Shown: positions 8,786 through 17,681, numbered from the stretch's first letter. The stretch: DNA of 64,000 nucleotides from Alectryocaccobium sp964389285 (GCA_964389285.1 CAYMCZ010000001.1:186001-250000); one strand, 5' to 3'. The notes: generated from the letters alone by a model not told the origin. Numbers and translations are program-made.

Positions 8786-10582
8786 TTATGGACCTCCGCC
8801 CGAAGCCGAACTTTCGTAAGCATCGCTCTGCTCGATCGCGCCTTTTGCCATGTTCGGATGATATCTTGAATATACGCCGTCTATTATGAACAGCGTCAAC
8901 AAACCTACAGCCAACACATACAGCACCTTTTTTCGCAGTTTTGTCAGATAATAATCAAAAATCGGCGCCGCCAGATAAACCACAATCATGCAGCAGATTC
9001 CGAATACTATCAGCCCCTCCGCGCATACCCGGCCGTCTATATTTAAAAAGCAGCCGTCATAGGACCACCAGCGCTGATGATATTTGTTTTCCAGATAGTA
9101 AGCCCCGTAATATTCAACCACTCCGCACAAAGCAACCGAAACGATCAGCTCTAAAACCGGTATTTTTCGGAAGCGGCTGCATATGATGAGCACTATCAGG
9201 CCTCCGCTGCCGTAGATTGGCAGCCACGGCCCGTGCATAACGCCCCGGTTCGCGAAATATCCGTTGCGGATCAGATTGAGCAGAACTTCCCAGCACCAGC
9301 CTATAAAACAGAAAAGAATGAACATTATTATAAGGGTCCAGATCGAGTACGACCTCATATAATTGACATTTTTTAAAAGTTTTTTTCTTTCTTTCCAGCG
9401 GGGTTTCAGGCGCAAAGGATAGGTTATCCCTTCCATGCTTTTGATGCTTTTTCCTATCCTGATCTTATAGCTTTCAATCTCGTCATATTTCTTTTTGTCA
9501 TCAAGCCTTCCAAGCCAGAGACTGAACCATTTTATGATAAACAATCTTACCCTGGACAGCTTCATTTCTTTTTCGCGAACGATTGTCTGCATCTCCACAA
9601 CATCAGAATAGCTTTCCTGCAGCGTGAGCTTATCCGCTTTTTCATAAAGATAAGTATCGTCCAGAGCCTCCGCTCCCGAGAGCCCGTTTTGTTTTGCCAG
9701 CTCCCGAAGATATGCATAATACTCGGCGCGCGCGGCCGTCCTGTACGGAAAACCGTAAACCGCGTCCGAAACACCTATCGTGATAAAAGAAAGCAGGTAC
9801 CATCCTATAAAAGAAAGATCCAGTTTAAAGGCTTCCAATTTGTGACCCTGCATCATTTTTCTGGAAAGCGTTATGGCCTGCGTTCCTTTAAAATCCGGGT
9901 TTTCGGCAACTATATATGGAACCAGATAATATGAATAACGCTTTATAAAGCCTCCGATAATCGTGAAAGACCAAAGAATCATGAAAAAGATTTTTAAAAA
10001 CATCGTATAACAGGCCTGAACCCATTTTCGCACGAAAATGAAATGCAGCATGTTTAAAAGAGGAACTTTTTCATATTTCCTTGCTTCCAGAAACAGTCTT
10101 CTGACGACGACGGATAATACATTCCGTATGAAAAACCATATTATCAGATATAACAGAAGGTCCAGTATGATAAATATTATCCCCGTTGCCTTTTCGGATT
10201 TGGTTATCTTATATATGGCATCCGCGATAGATACATAAATCTTCCCCGACATCGCGGAATTGATAAAACCGGCAATAATACCGTCTGTCGTGCCTAAAGC
10301 CTTGTTCCCTCCAAGATTGGAAGGTATGTTTTCTTTTAGCTTTTCCGACATAGCTTCGCCTAATTTCAGGTCGCCTTCTACGATACTGGTAAAAACATCG
10401 TTGGCATGAAGTACCGTCTTTGCTCCTTCCTGAGTCTGCGTTTCAATCTGGATCTTGAGAAGACGTACCGATCTTCCGGCTTCCATACCGAACAGGGCCA
10501 ATACAATACAAGAAAACATAAGCACCAGATAATGCTTATGAAAACTCTTTCTTCCTGCGGTTTTTATTTCTTTCCTGTTCAT
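8786..10582 (-). CDS. Large membrane protein: DUF975 domain fused to CmpB-like (putative ABC transporter permease) domain
   Basis: A 598-residue polytopic membrane protein. Residues about 1-300 look like DUF975: the start MNRKEIKTAGRKSF, a long loop, then several hydrophobic helices with a FKGTQAITLSRKMMQGHK segment. Residues about 300-415 are charged and cytoplasmic. From about 415 a second membrane module matches the CmpB/COG4905 'putative ABC transporter permease' pattern: IGWCWEV, NRGVMHGPWLPIYGSGG, EYYGAYYLE and WWSYDGCFLNIDGRVC. Neither family has a firm function. The dUTPase-ABC fusion starts 7 bp after its stop and the genes run on into the permease, so all are probably one operon from the promoter at 10642-10670. 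A fused architecture is seen directly; its role is unknown. Confidence 0.8.
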   Translation of the reverse strand: MNRKEIKTAGRKSFHKHYLVLMFSCIVLALFGMEAGRSVRLLKIQIETQTQEGAKTVLHANDVFTSIVEGDLKLGEAMSEKLKENIPSNLGGNKALGTTDGIIAGFINSAMSGKIYVSIADAIYKITKSEKATGIIFIILDLLLYLIIWFFIRNVLSVVVRRLFLEARKYEKVPLLNMLHFIFVRKWVQACYTMFLKIFFMILWSFTIIGGFIKRYSYYLVPYIVAENPDFKGTQAITLSRKMMQGHKLEAFKLDLSFIGWYLLSFITIGVSDAVYGFPYRTAARAEYYAYLRELAKQNGLSGAEALDDTYLYEKADKLTLQESYSDVVEMQTIVREKEMKLSRVRLFIIKWFSLWLGRLDDKKKYDEIESYKIRIGKSIKSMEGITYPLRLKPRWKERKKLLKNVNYMRSYSIWTLIIMFILFCFIGWCWEVLLNLIRNGYFANRGVMHGPWLPIYGSGGLIVLIICSRFRKIPVLELIVSVALCGVVEYYGAYYLENKYHQRWWSYDGCFLNIDGRVCAEGLIVFGICCMIVVYLAAPIFDYYLTKLRKKVLYVLAVGLLTLFIIDGVYSRYHPNMAKGAIEQSDAYESSASGGGP

Positions 10583-10641
10583 TGGTATTTTAAACGCTCC
10601 TGCCTGGGTGTTCGATTCATTTTGTTAGGTGCATATTACAG

Positions 10642-10670
10642 ATTATATAGCAATCGGTATCTTATATCAA
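10642..10670 (-). promoter_or_regulatory. Sigma-A promoter of the DUF975/CmpB - dUTPase-ABC operon
   Basis: On the minus strand TTGATA (10665-10670) and TATAAT (10642-10647) are separated by exactly 17 bp, about 60 bp upstream of the ATG at 10582. The -10 box is perfect consensus. Confidence 0.7.
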
Positions 10671-10682
10671 CCTAAACAACGA

Positions 10683-10719
10683 GTTTGTTTCTTGTTAACT
10701 GCGTTTGTTTCATGTTAAC
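10683..10719. repeat. Two 17-bp direct repeats between divergent promoters (candidate operator)
   Basis: GTTTGTTTCTTGTTAAC (10683-10699) and GTTTGTTTCATGTTAAC (10703-10719) differ at one base and have a 20-bp period, close to two helical turns. They sit just upstream of the -35 box of the minus-strand operon promoter and overlap the likely -35 region (TTGTTT near 10705) of the plus-strand lipoprotein gene. This arrangement suits a regulator serving both divergent units; the regulator is not identified. Confidence 0.5.
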
Positions 10720-10794
10720 ATGCTTGGTATATATTTTCTTTAAAATCACCGCAGGCAATAACAGGGATTTCGTAAAAAATCGAAAGGAAATAAT

Positions 10795-11394
10795 ATGACG
10801 AGAAAAGTAATCTTAACAGCCGTCGCCGCGATCCTGTCACTCAGCCTTGCAGCGGGCTGTATCCGAATATCAGACAATTCTTCCGGCTCAATTAAAACCG
10901 ACCCCGTAAACACTCCGTCATCTGCCGATTCAAGCGAAACGGATGCAGATATTTATATGCTCGATCAGGGGAGTTTTATTATTCCGGACAGTTGGGACGA
11001 ATATGAACCGCAGTCAACGGAATCAAAAATATTTTTCGTGCCGGAAGACTATGACGGGGTCGGCGTTCCCGATAACATCTCCGTGGAATACGGAAGAAAC
11101 AGATATTCAAAAGAAGATTCGACTGCATTTGGCAAAGCAATCACGGCTCAGATCCTGCAACAGGCAGGCGAACTCCTGAACGACGGCATATCGGCCTCGG
11201 GAATCATCTCCGACAAAGAAGAGCCTGTTCTGGTTTTCAGCTTTTCGATAGAAGGCGTACAGATAACACAATATTATATCTGCGGAGACTATGAACACAT
11301 TTTCATTTATGAAACAAACTTCAGCGGCTCCTCCGAATGTGACGAAGCGGCAAAAACGATCATGAACTCATTTGAGTGGACAGAGCGGGATTAA
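10795..11394 (+). CDS. Putative lipoprotein of unknown function
   Basis: A 199-residue exported lipoprotein: positively charged start, hydrophobic segment and lipobox LSLAAGC with lipidation Cys22, then a Ser/Thr-rich linker and a mixed alpha/beta domain of about 140 residues. I do not recognise a named family; the layout (SFIIPDSWDEY near the domain start, SFEW at the end) resembles small PsbP/DUF-type surface lipoproteins. GGAAA lies 6 bases before the ATG. It is divergent from the DUF975/CmpB operon and shares the intergenic direct repeats with it. Its stop overlaps the converging stop of the DUF4143 ATPase gene by 4 bp. Confidence 0.72.
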   Translation: MTRKVILTAVAAILSLSLAAGCIRISDNSSGSIKTDPVNTPSSADSSETDADIYMLDQGSFIIPDSWDEYEPQSTESKIFFVPEDYDGVGVPDNISVEYGRNRYSKEDSTAFGKAITAQILQQAGELLNDGISASGIISDKEEPVLVFSFSIEGVQITQYYICGDYEHIFIYETNFSGSSECDEAAKTIMNSFEWTERD

Positions 11395-12755
11395 AAAGCC
11401 TTTTTTATCAACTCTTCGTCCGGTCGGAATTCAGCCATGAACCGTTTTAATAAAAATGCGCAAAAATACGGAAATGTATAGATATTGTCTTCATATCCGA
11501 TATTATTATTTGACAGCTTGATACCATATCTGATATCCGGATAACGTCCGGAGCTGATTAATGTTTTCAGGGATTTTGCTCTGCCGTCTTTCGCTTTTAC
11601 TTCAACAGGGATCAGAAAAACTGCCGACCGAATAAAAAAATCCATCTCCAGAGTTGAATCATTCTTTCTGTAATAAAACAGCTTGTAGCCTTGTTTGACC
11701 AACGCCTCTGCTACAATGTTTTCATACAAGGCACCTTTATATACCCCAAGATTTTTATTTGCCCTGAGATCTTCCTGAGATTCATCGTCCAACATGGATA
11801 CAAGCAATCCTGTATCTGCAAAATACAGCTTAAACACGTCCGGTTCATAATTGCCTCCGAGAGGGAGTTCCGGGAACTCCATACAATAGCAGATATTCAC
11901 CATACCTGCATCAGCAAGCCATTCCGCACATCCGCGATAGTCACGGAATCTTGCGCCGGAAGCGACTTTGGTAATCTGGAATTTCTTATTCTCTCTGGCA
12001 AGTTGCGGCGCAACGCGGTTAAACACATTGATGATGCGCGTCTGGTCTACACCGGAAGCATATTTGCGTATATCTTCTTTATAGTCGGCAATCAGCTGTT
12101 TCTGTGTTTCAAGAGAACTTTCAAAGGTTTTTCTCCCGATATACTCAGCCACTACGGCAGGCATTCCGCCAAGAATACTATAATCCAGAAAGATCGAGTG
12201 AAAGACTTCCATTTCCAGCTTGCTGAAAGGTGTTTTCCCTTGCATATGGGAGAGCAGATTATATACTACATCATCGTCATATCCCTTTGCCCAAAGGAAT
12301 TCCTCAAAATCCATTGAGAACATTTCATAGTCTTTTTTGTATCCGACGCTGTTGCTCTCTATTTTTTTATAATTCACTCCAAGCATTGTCCCGCTGCAGA
12401 TCACATCGAAACGGCGATCTATGCAAAAAAACTTAAGCGATGTGGCAATTTCCGGAAATTCTGTGATTTCATCAAAAAAAATCAGAGTTTTTCCGGGAAC
12501 AAATTTCTTTGCAGGGTCAAGCAGTGAAATATTCCTGATTATATCTCCTGTTTCATATCCGTCAGCAATGATTCCCTTGTATCTCTCATCTCGAACAAAG
12601 TTTATTTCGATGATGTTTTCATAGTTATCTGCAGCAAAATGCATTATGGATTCCGTCTTTCCGATTTGCCGACTGCCTTTGATAATCAGCGGTTTTCGAT
12701 TTGAGTCATCTTTCCACTGCTTCAAAAAAGCATCCACTTTTCTTTTCAGATACAT
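11391..12755 (-). CDS. AAA-type ATPase with DUF4143 domain
   Basis: A 454-residue ATPase of the AAA_14/DUF4143 group, common in gut bacteria and archaea and without a proven cellular role. Walker A is GSRQIGKT (27-34) and Walker B is LIFFDEITEF (91-100). The C-terminal DUF4143 part contains the YFADTGLLVSML segment and the VALVKQGYKLFYYRKN..DFFIR stretch resembling a nuclease-like PD-(D/E)XK core (EMDF..VEVKA). The start is the ATG at 12755, because GGGAGG lies 7 bases before it; an upstream in-frame ATG at 12875 would precede the promoter. The gene stands alone with a strong promoter. Such genes are often horizontally spread, but no flanking repeat was seen. Confidence 0.85.
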   Translation of the reverse strand: MYLKRKVDAFLKQWKDDSNRKPLIIKGSRQIGKTESIMHFAADNYENIIEINFVRDERYKGIIADGYETGDIIRNISLLDPAKKFVPGKTLIFFDEITEFPEIATSLKFFCIDRRFDVICSGTMLGVNYKKIESNSVGYKKDYEMFSMDFEEFLWAKGYDDDVVYNLLSHMQGKTPFSKLEMEVFHSIFLDYSILGGMPAVVAEYIGRKTFESSLETQKQLIADYKEDIRKYASGVDQTRIINVFNRVAPQLARENKKFQITKVASGARFRDYRGCAEWLADAGMVNICYCMEFPELPLGGNYEPDVFKLYFADTGLLVSMLDDESQEDLRANKNLGVYKGALYENIVAEALVKQGYKLFYYRKNDSTLEMDFFIRSAVFLIPVEVKAKDGRAKSLKTLISSGRYPDIRYGIKLSNNNIGYEDNIYTFPYFCAFLLKRFMAEFRPDEELIKKAF

Positions 12756-12785
12756 TGTGCAACCTCCCTTAACAGTGTCAATGTC

Positions 12786-12814
12786 ATTATTCACAAAAAC
12801 ACAGCGAATGTCAA
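12786..12814 (-). promoter_or_regulatory. Sigma-A promoter of the DUF4143 ATPase gene
   Basis: Minus-strand TTGACA (12809-12814) and AATAAT (12786-12791) have a 17-bp spacer. The -10 is about 30 bp from the chosen ATG at 12755, which supports that start and excludes the longer reading. Confidence 0.72.
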
Positions 12815-12893
12815 GGCGGTTTTCACATTTTATGAGCGTTTTTCTTTTCAAAACACACATTACGTATGACAGCATTTAACAAAACTCGTGAAG

Positions 12894-12926
12894 TGCAAAA
12901 AAACGAGGAACAGTTACCCGTTCCTC
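12894..12926 (-). terminator. Rho-independent terminator of the sugar ABC operon
   Basis: GAGGAAC (12905-12911) pairs with GTTCCTC (12920-12926). On the minus strand the hairpin is followed by a run of seven T. It lies 76 bp after the stop of the ATPase gene that ends the importer operon. Confidence 0.8.
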
Positions 12927-13001
12927 TGCATACGACATAAATATATACGGCTTTATAAGCATAATCCGACAAAAAACATGCGGTTTCAAAAGGGGGGTTT
13001 G

Positions 13002-14180
13002 TTATTTCGTCAGGCTTTCTCCCGTCTCTTTGCTAAACAGATGCATCACATTTCTGCCGAAGGTATAGGCGATACTCTGTCCGATTTTAAAGTCCTTCTG
13101 ATGGTCGCCGTTGCTGTCCATCGTCTGGGCAATGATGACCACATCCTGTCCCAGAGAATTCATATGAATATGAACGGATGAACCCATCATCTCGCAGACC
13201 TCCACCGATCCGTACAGCATCTTCTTTTCATCTCCGTTCAGGACGATATGCTCCGGACGCACACCCAGTGTAATTTCCTGCTCATCGACATTGTTGGCGG
13301 AAAGCTTTGCGCATTTATCCGGACTGACATCAAGCAATATGCCGCCAATCTCCACCAGGTAGGACCCTTCCGACTTGATCAGTTTAGCATCAAAAAAGTT
13401 CATCTGCGGAATGCCGATAAACCCGGCCACGAACAGATTGGATGGATCGTCAAACACCTCCTGCGGGGTACCGACCTGCTGCACAACGCCGTCCTTCATA
13501 ATGACAATACGGTCTCCTAAGGTCATGGCCTCGGTCTGGTCATGAGTTACGTAAATAAATGTAGTGTTAATCCTCTGGCGAAGCTTAATGATCTCCGCAC
13601 GCATCTGATTACGGAGCTTGGCGTCCAGGTTGGAGAGCGGCTCGTCCATCAGAAGCACCTTAGGTGAGCGGACAATGGCCCGGCCGATAGCAACTCGCTG
13701 CCGCTGGCCGCCGGAAAGCGCTTTCGGCTTTCGTTCCAGATACTCGGTAATACCCAGGATTTCCGCCGCTTCCATGACTTTTTCATTGATCTCTTCTTTC
13801 GGCAGCTTGGCCAGCTTCAAGGGGAAAGCCATATTGTCATAGACCGTCATGTGCGGATACAGCGCGTAACTCTGAAACACCATCGCGATATCCCTGTTGC
13901 TCGGTGCCACATCGTTCATCAGCTTGCCGCCGATATACAGCTCGCCGCTGGTGATTTCCTCCAGACCGGCTACCATCCGCAGGGTGGTGGATTTTCCGCA
14001 TCCGGACGGGCCGACCAGTACTATGAACTCGCGATCCGCGATTTCAAGATTGAAATCCTCAACAGCCAGAACGCCGCCGTCCACTATCTTTAGGTTCGTT
14101 CCTTTTTTCGCGCCTTTTTTTCTTTTCTTTTCATTGTACGGATAGACTTTTTCAATATGTCTCAGACTTACTTCAGCCAT
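13002..14180 (-). CDS. Sugar ABC importer ATPase (MsmK/UgpC/MalK type)
   Basis: Cytoplasmic ATPase of a CUT1-type carbohydrate importer, 392 residues. Walker A GPSGCGKST (57-65), Q-loop in MVFQSYALYPH, signature LSGGQ (155-159), Walker B VLLMDEP and the D-loop SNLDAKLRNQMR are intact, and a MalK-type OB-fold regulatory domain follows (TLGVRPEHIVL and onwards). A Lys-rich insert (about 17-36) between the first strands is longer than in most MalK proteins. It is the last gene of the operon, 15 bp after the MalG-like permease gene, and is followed by a terminator. Such ATPases often serve several importers; here the complete set is local. Confidence 0.94.
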   Translation of the reverse strand: MAEVSLRHIEKVYPYNEKKRKKGAKKGTNLKIVDGGVLAVEDFNLEIADREFIVLVGPSGCGKSTTLRMVAGLEEITSGELYIGGKLMNDVAPSNRDIAMVFQSYALYPHMTVYDNMAFPLKLAKLPKEEINEKVMEAAEILGITEYLERKPKALSGGQRQRVAIGRAIVRSPKVLLMDEPLSNLDAKLRNQMRAEIIKLRQRINTTFIYVTHDQTEAMTLGDRIVIMKDGVVQQVGTPQEVFDDPSNLFVAGFIGIPQMNFFDAKLIKSEGSYLVEIGGILLDVSPDKCAKLSANNVDEQEITLGVRPEHIVLNGDEKKMLYGSVEVCEMMGSSVHIHMNSLGQDVVIIAQTMDSNGDHQKDFKIGQSIAYTFGRNVMHLFSKETGESLTK

Positions 14181-14195
14181 TTTCGATCTCCCTTC

Positions 14196-15053
14196 TTAAC
14201 CCTTCACCGCGCCTGCCGCAACGCCTTTGATAATGTACTTCTGGCAAACCAGATAGAAAATAATTACCGGAATTATACTCAGAAGAATCAGTGCCATGGT
14301 CGCGCCCAGGTCTACGGTTCCGTAGCTTCCTTTCAGATACTGAATGTGTATCGGAATAGTCCGGTACTTATTAATGTCCAGCACCAGATACGGAAGCAGA
14401 TAGTCATTCCAGACCCACATGATTTCCAGTATGCCGACGGAAATCAGCGTAGGCTTAAGCATCGGAAAGACCACCTTAAAATAGGTTCGCAGCGGACCGC
14501 AGCCGTCGATAGAGGCTGCCTCCTCAATCTCCAGAGGAATCGACTTGACAAATCCCACAAACAAAAAGATCGCCAGCCCTGCGCCGAAGCCCAGATAAAC
14601 AATGGGAATCGTCCAGGGCGTGTTCAGATGAAGAGAATCCGCCGTTTTGGAAAGGGTGAACATAACCATCTGGAATGGTACCACCATCGAAAATATGCAG
14701 AGATAATATACCAGTTTGCAGAAAGCGGAGTTTACCCTTGCAATATACCACGCTGCCATAGAACAGAACAGAATGATCAATGCCGTGGAAATCACCGTGA
14801 TCACCACCGTATACAGCACGCTCTTCACAAAAGGATAATTTCCAAAGGTCATACCTTTTATATAATTGTCAAAACCGGCAAAGCTCTCTTGTGTCGGAAG
14901 GGCAAAGGTTTCGGTCTTGACATAGGTATTCAGCTTAAACGAGTTGATTGCCACCGAAACAACCGGAAGGCAATAGATAATGCATATTACCGTAAGCACC
15001 ACGGAAAGAATCGATTTGCGGCGTTTTTCCGCCGCCATGGTTTCCTGTTTCAT
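14196..15053 (-). CDS. Carbohydrate ABC transporter permease (MalG-like)
   Basis: Inner-membrane permease of 285 residues with six predicted transmembrane helices and the EAA loop that docks the ATPase (LEIEEAASIDGCGPLRTYFKV, about 177-197). The C-terminal QKYIIKGVAAGAVKG is the family signature. Its ATG overlaps the stop of the MalF-like gene by one base (TAATG), indicating tight coupling. It would form the heterodimeric channel with the preceding permease. The substrate is not predictable from sequence; a sugar or oligosaccharide is likely from family knowledge. Confidence 0.93.
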   Translation of the reverse strand: MKQETMAAEKRRKSILSVVLTVICIIYCLPVVSVAINSFKLNTYVKTETFALPTQESFAGFDNYIKGMTFGNYPFVKSVLYTVVITVISTALIILFCSMAAWYIARVNSAFCKLVYYLCIFSMVVPFQMVMFTLSKTADSLHLNTPWTIPIVYLGFGAGLAIFLFVGFVKSIPLEIEEAASIDGCGPLRTYFKVVFPMLKPTLISVGILEIMWVWNDYLLPYLVLDINKYRTIPIHIQYLKGSYGTVDLGATMALILLSIIPVIIFYLVCQKYIIKGVAAGAVKG

Positions 15054-15958
15054 TAGTGCTGTACCTCCTTCCTCCTGGTATAGGTAAGCTGTATAAGACC
15101 GATGGTTGCGACCAGAATAAAGAAGAGTACGGCCTTAGACTGGGCTATACCCTGCGAGGTTGTGCCCTGCCCGTAGAATGTATTGTAAATATTCAGTGCC
15201 AGCATCTCGGTCTGCTTGATGCTGGTGCCGTCTGCCAGAATCGTAAACGGCTGTCCTGCCGTCAAAGCCAGGTTCTGATCGAACAGCTTGAATCCATTGG
15301 TCAGTGAGAGGAATACGCAGATCGTTATCGAAGGCATGACATTCGGAATCGTCACCTTAAAGAGCGTCTGTCTCCGGGTCGCGCCATCGATCTTGGCCAC
15401 CTCAAGCATGTCCTCCGGCACTGCCTGCAGGGCGGCGATATAAATGATCATCATATATCCGATCTGCTGCCAGCACATTAATATGATGAGACCCCAGAAT
15501 CCGTATTTGGCATCCATCAGTATGGATGTTCCAAAATGGGAAAGAATACCGTCGAAGATCATGGACCAGATATAGCCCAATACGATACCACCGATCAGGT
15601 TGGGCATAAAAAAGACGGTCCGGAAAAAATTGCTGCCTTTTATTTTTTGTGTCAGAACATACGCCACAATAAAAGCAAATACATTGATCAGAACCACGCT
15701 GACAATCGCAAACATTGCCGTATACCAGAAAGAGTGACTGAACCCCTTATCGCCCAGGGCTTTCAGGTAGTTGCTAAACCCCACCGGTTTGGCATCGGAA
15801 ATCAGACGGAATTCACAGAAAGAAAGATAAATGCCCTGAACGAAAGGCCAGACAAAGCCAATCGCAAAGGCGGCAATCACCGGACCCACGAAGAGCCATG
15901 ACCAGCGCCGCATCGGTCTCTTTAACGTATTGCCGCCGGTATGTCGTTTTCGTTTCAA
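15053..15958 (-). CDS. Carbohydrate ABC transporter permease (MalF-like)
   Basis: Inner-membrane permease of about 301 residues, six predicted helices, with EAA-type loop EDMLEVAKIDGATRRQTLFKVTIP. The reading frame extends upstream to an ATG at 16075, but I place the start at TTG 15958: AAGGAG lies 8 bases before it and the product then begins with a short basic tail before the first helix, as is usual. The gene lies between the binding-protein gene (153 bp gap) and the MalG-like gene, so it belongs to the importer operon. Confidence 0.88.
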   Translation of the reverse strand: MKRKRHTGGNTLKRPMRRWSWLFVGPVIAAFAIGFVWPFVQGIYLSFCEFRLISDAKPVGFSNYLKALGDKGFSHSFWYTAMFAIVSVVLINVFAFIVAYVLTQKIKGSNFFRTVFFMPNLIGGIVLGYIWSMIFDGILSHFGTSILMDAKYGFWGLIILMCWQQIGYMMIIYIAALQAVPEDMLEVAKIDGATRRQTLFKVTIPNVMPSITICVFLSLTNGFKLFDQNLALTAGQPFTILADGTSIKQTEMLALNIYNTFYGQGTTSQGIAQSKAVLFFILVATIGLIQLTYTRRKEVQH

Positions 15959-16111
15959 ATTGATCTCTCCTTTTTTGTATGGTGCGGCTCGCACACATAA
16001 ATCACGCGCCGCCTCCGGCAAAAGAAACCGGAAACAGAAACGGCGGGCGAACCGCTTCGCCCGCCATTTCGACAAGACTTCTCATTTTGTAAAAATCAGA
16101 TTGAATATCTA

Positions 16112-17431
16112 TCAACCGTTCACAATCTGATACTGTGCTGCCCAGCCGTCCACAAATGCGGTTTTCACTGTTTCCCAATTCGCATCAGACTGATCCGAAT
16201 TGTACTGGTTCAAAGCCGCAACCAGAGCCGCACGATACTGATCTACGTTCGGCTGATAGTTGGTTGCCCAATCCATTACATAGCACCCATCGTTGCTGTA
16301 GTCGTTGGCAGCCGCCAGGAAAGCGTTGGTGGATTCTACCGCATTCTTATACGGCATAACTCCAAAGGAGTCAACCAGTATACGGGATGCAACCGGATCC
16401 GTAACGCACCATACCAGGAAATCCATGGTTGCCTGCTGATCTGCTTCAGAAGCTTTGCTGTTGATTGCCCAGCAGTTCTCTGTACCGCAGTTCAGTCCGG
16501 CCTTTTCTTCTCCTGCAACACCGCAGTAATACGGAATCATGGTTGCCTCCGGAACGCTTTCGGAAACCGCACTGTATTCCCAGGAACCGTTTACAAAGAA
16601 TGCAGCTTTGCCTTCTTTGAATTCTGCTTCGGAATCATGTCCGCCGGTCGCCAGAGTCGTGGGAGCCACGGTGCTGTTGTTGATGCACAGATCGTACAGA
16701 TTCTTGTAATTTTCCATGTAAGTGCCTTTAATGCTCGGCGGGCACTCGGTCCAGCCGCCGTCATCACGTTCTTCATAGAAGTATTCCAGGTTTGCCATAT
16801 GTCCGGTGAAACGCCAGCTTGAACTGTCGTCCATATCACAGGCACTGAAAGCATCGAAGCCCAATTCGCCCGAACGTGCGTGGATATCTTCAGCAACTTT
16901 TTTGAGTCCGTCAAAGCCTACCAGATCATCCATGGTATAGCCGGCCTGCTCGATAAGGTTCGGATTGACAATTATGCCATAGCATTCATAGCAGTAGCCG
17001 ATGGAAACCAGCTTGCCGTTCTCATCATAAATGTTATAAGCGTCCGTATTCAGTTCTGCCTCGATTGGTGTTCCTGTCAGATCCAGCGCATAATCTGTCC
17101 ATTCCTTTGCGCTTGCCTGGTTACCGATAACAAAGAGCGTCGGCGGGTTGGATTTATCCATTTCGGAAATCAGAGTCTGGTTGTAGGTTCCGGATGCCGC
17201 TGTAACGACTTTTACATCTACTCCGGTGGCTTCCTTATACATTTTTGCCACATCCTGCAGAATCTCATCCGATTCCGGTTTGAAGTTCAGCCAGTAAACA
17301 GAGCCGGCTCCGCTGCTTGCGGCTGTGCTGCCGGAATCTGTTGATGTACTGCTTTCGGAAGGGCTGCCGCAGCCGGCCAGAAGCCCCAGGCTCAGTACCG
17401 ATGCCAATGCGATACACGCTGCTTTTTTCAT
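16112..17431 (-). CDS. Sugar ABC transporter substrate-binding lipoprotein
   Basis: Extracytoplasmic solute-binding protein of 439 residues, lipid-anchored by the lipobox LGLLAGC (Cys21) and followed by a Ser/Thr-rich linker. The body matches family 1 carbohydrate-binding proteins: the N-lobe opening VYWLNFKPESDEILQDVAKMYKE and the C-lobe segments FFVNGSWEY and NCWAINSKAS. Aromatic residues are frequent, which suits sugar stacking; the sugar is not identifiable. It is the first gene of the operon behind a strong, probably repressed promoter (17570-17598). GGAGG lies 9-10 bases before the ATG. Confidence 0.93.
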   Translation of the reverse strand: MKKAACIALASVLSLGLLAGCGSPSESSTSTDSGSTAASSGAGSVYWLNFKPESDEILQDVAKMYKEATGVDVKVVTAASGTYNQTLISEMDKSNPPTLFVIGNQASAKEWTDYALDLTGTPIEAELNTDAYNIYDENGKLVSIGYCYECYGIIVNPNLIEQAGYTMDDLVGFDGLKKVAEDIHARSGELGFDAFSACDMDDSSSWRFTGHMANLEYFYEERDDGGWTECPPSIKGTYMENYKNLYDLCINNSTVAPTTLATGGHDSEAEFKEGKAAFFVNGSWEYSAVSESVPEATMIPYYCGVAGEEKAGLNCGTENCWAINSKASEADQQATMDFLVWCVTDPVASRILVDSFGVMPYKNAVESTNAFLAAANDYSNDGCYVMDWATNYQPNVDQYRAALVAALNQYNSDQSDANWETVKTAFVDGWAAQYQIVNG

Positions 17432-17529
17432 ATTGCTTATCCTCCTTGTTGTTTTGGTTTTCCTTTTCTGTTGTCCGGATTCTCCGTTCGGTTTTTTTGC
17501 CGCCTCCTCACGGCGTTCTCACGTTCGAT

Positions 17530-17557
17530 AACGTTAAGATAACGTTAAGATAACGTT
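17530..17557 (-). promoter_or_regulatory. Triple AACGTT operator of the sugar importer operon
   Basis: Three identical AACGTT cores at 17530, 17541 and 17552 lie in an 11-bp tandem repeat (GATAACGTTAA). The one nearest the promoter is extended to TGGAAACGTTATC, close to the half-site symmetry of LacI-family operators. They lie directly downstream of the -10 box, where a bound repressor would block initiation. No LacI-type gene is in the window. Confidence 0.6.
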
Positions 17558-17569
17558 TCCATTGATGTA

Positions 17570-17598
17570 ATTATTCCATTTCAACAGGCTTTTGTCAA
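17570..17598 (-). promoter_or_regulatory. Sigma-A promoter of the sugar importer operon
   Basis: Minus-strand TTGACA (17593-17598) and AATAAT (17570-17575) with a 17-bp spacer. The expected start of transcription near 17563 is followed at once by the three AACGTT repeats. Confidence 0.75.
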
Positions 17599-17681
17599 TT
17601 TTTTTCTTGCATTATTTATTTTTGGCAGTCATGTCTTGGCCGTTTCTGCAGATTTGACTATAAAACTCTGCAATCATTATT

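Noticed and set aside
8779..8823. Upstream ATG at 8823 as the start of the dUTPase-ABC fusion
   Set aside because: It lies within the previous gene and adds 15 residues not seen in dUTPases, while ATG 8778 follows the stop directly and opens with the usual first strand.
14157..15056. A 299-codon open frame on the plus strand, rich in His, Arg and Gln
   Set aside because: It is the exact antisense of the MalG-like permease gene, has no ribosome site and reads as low-complexity charged sequence.
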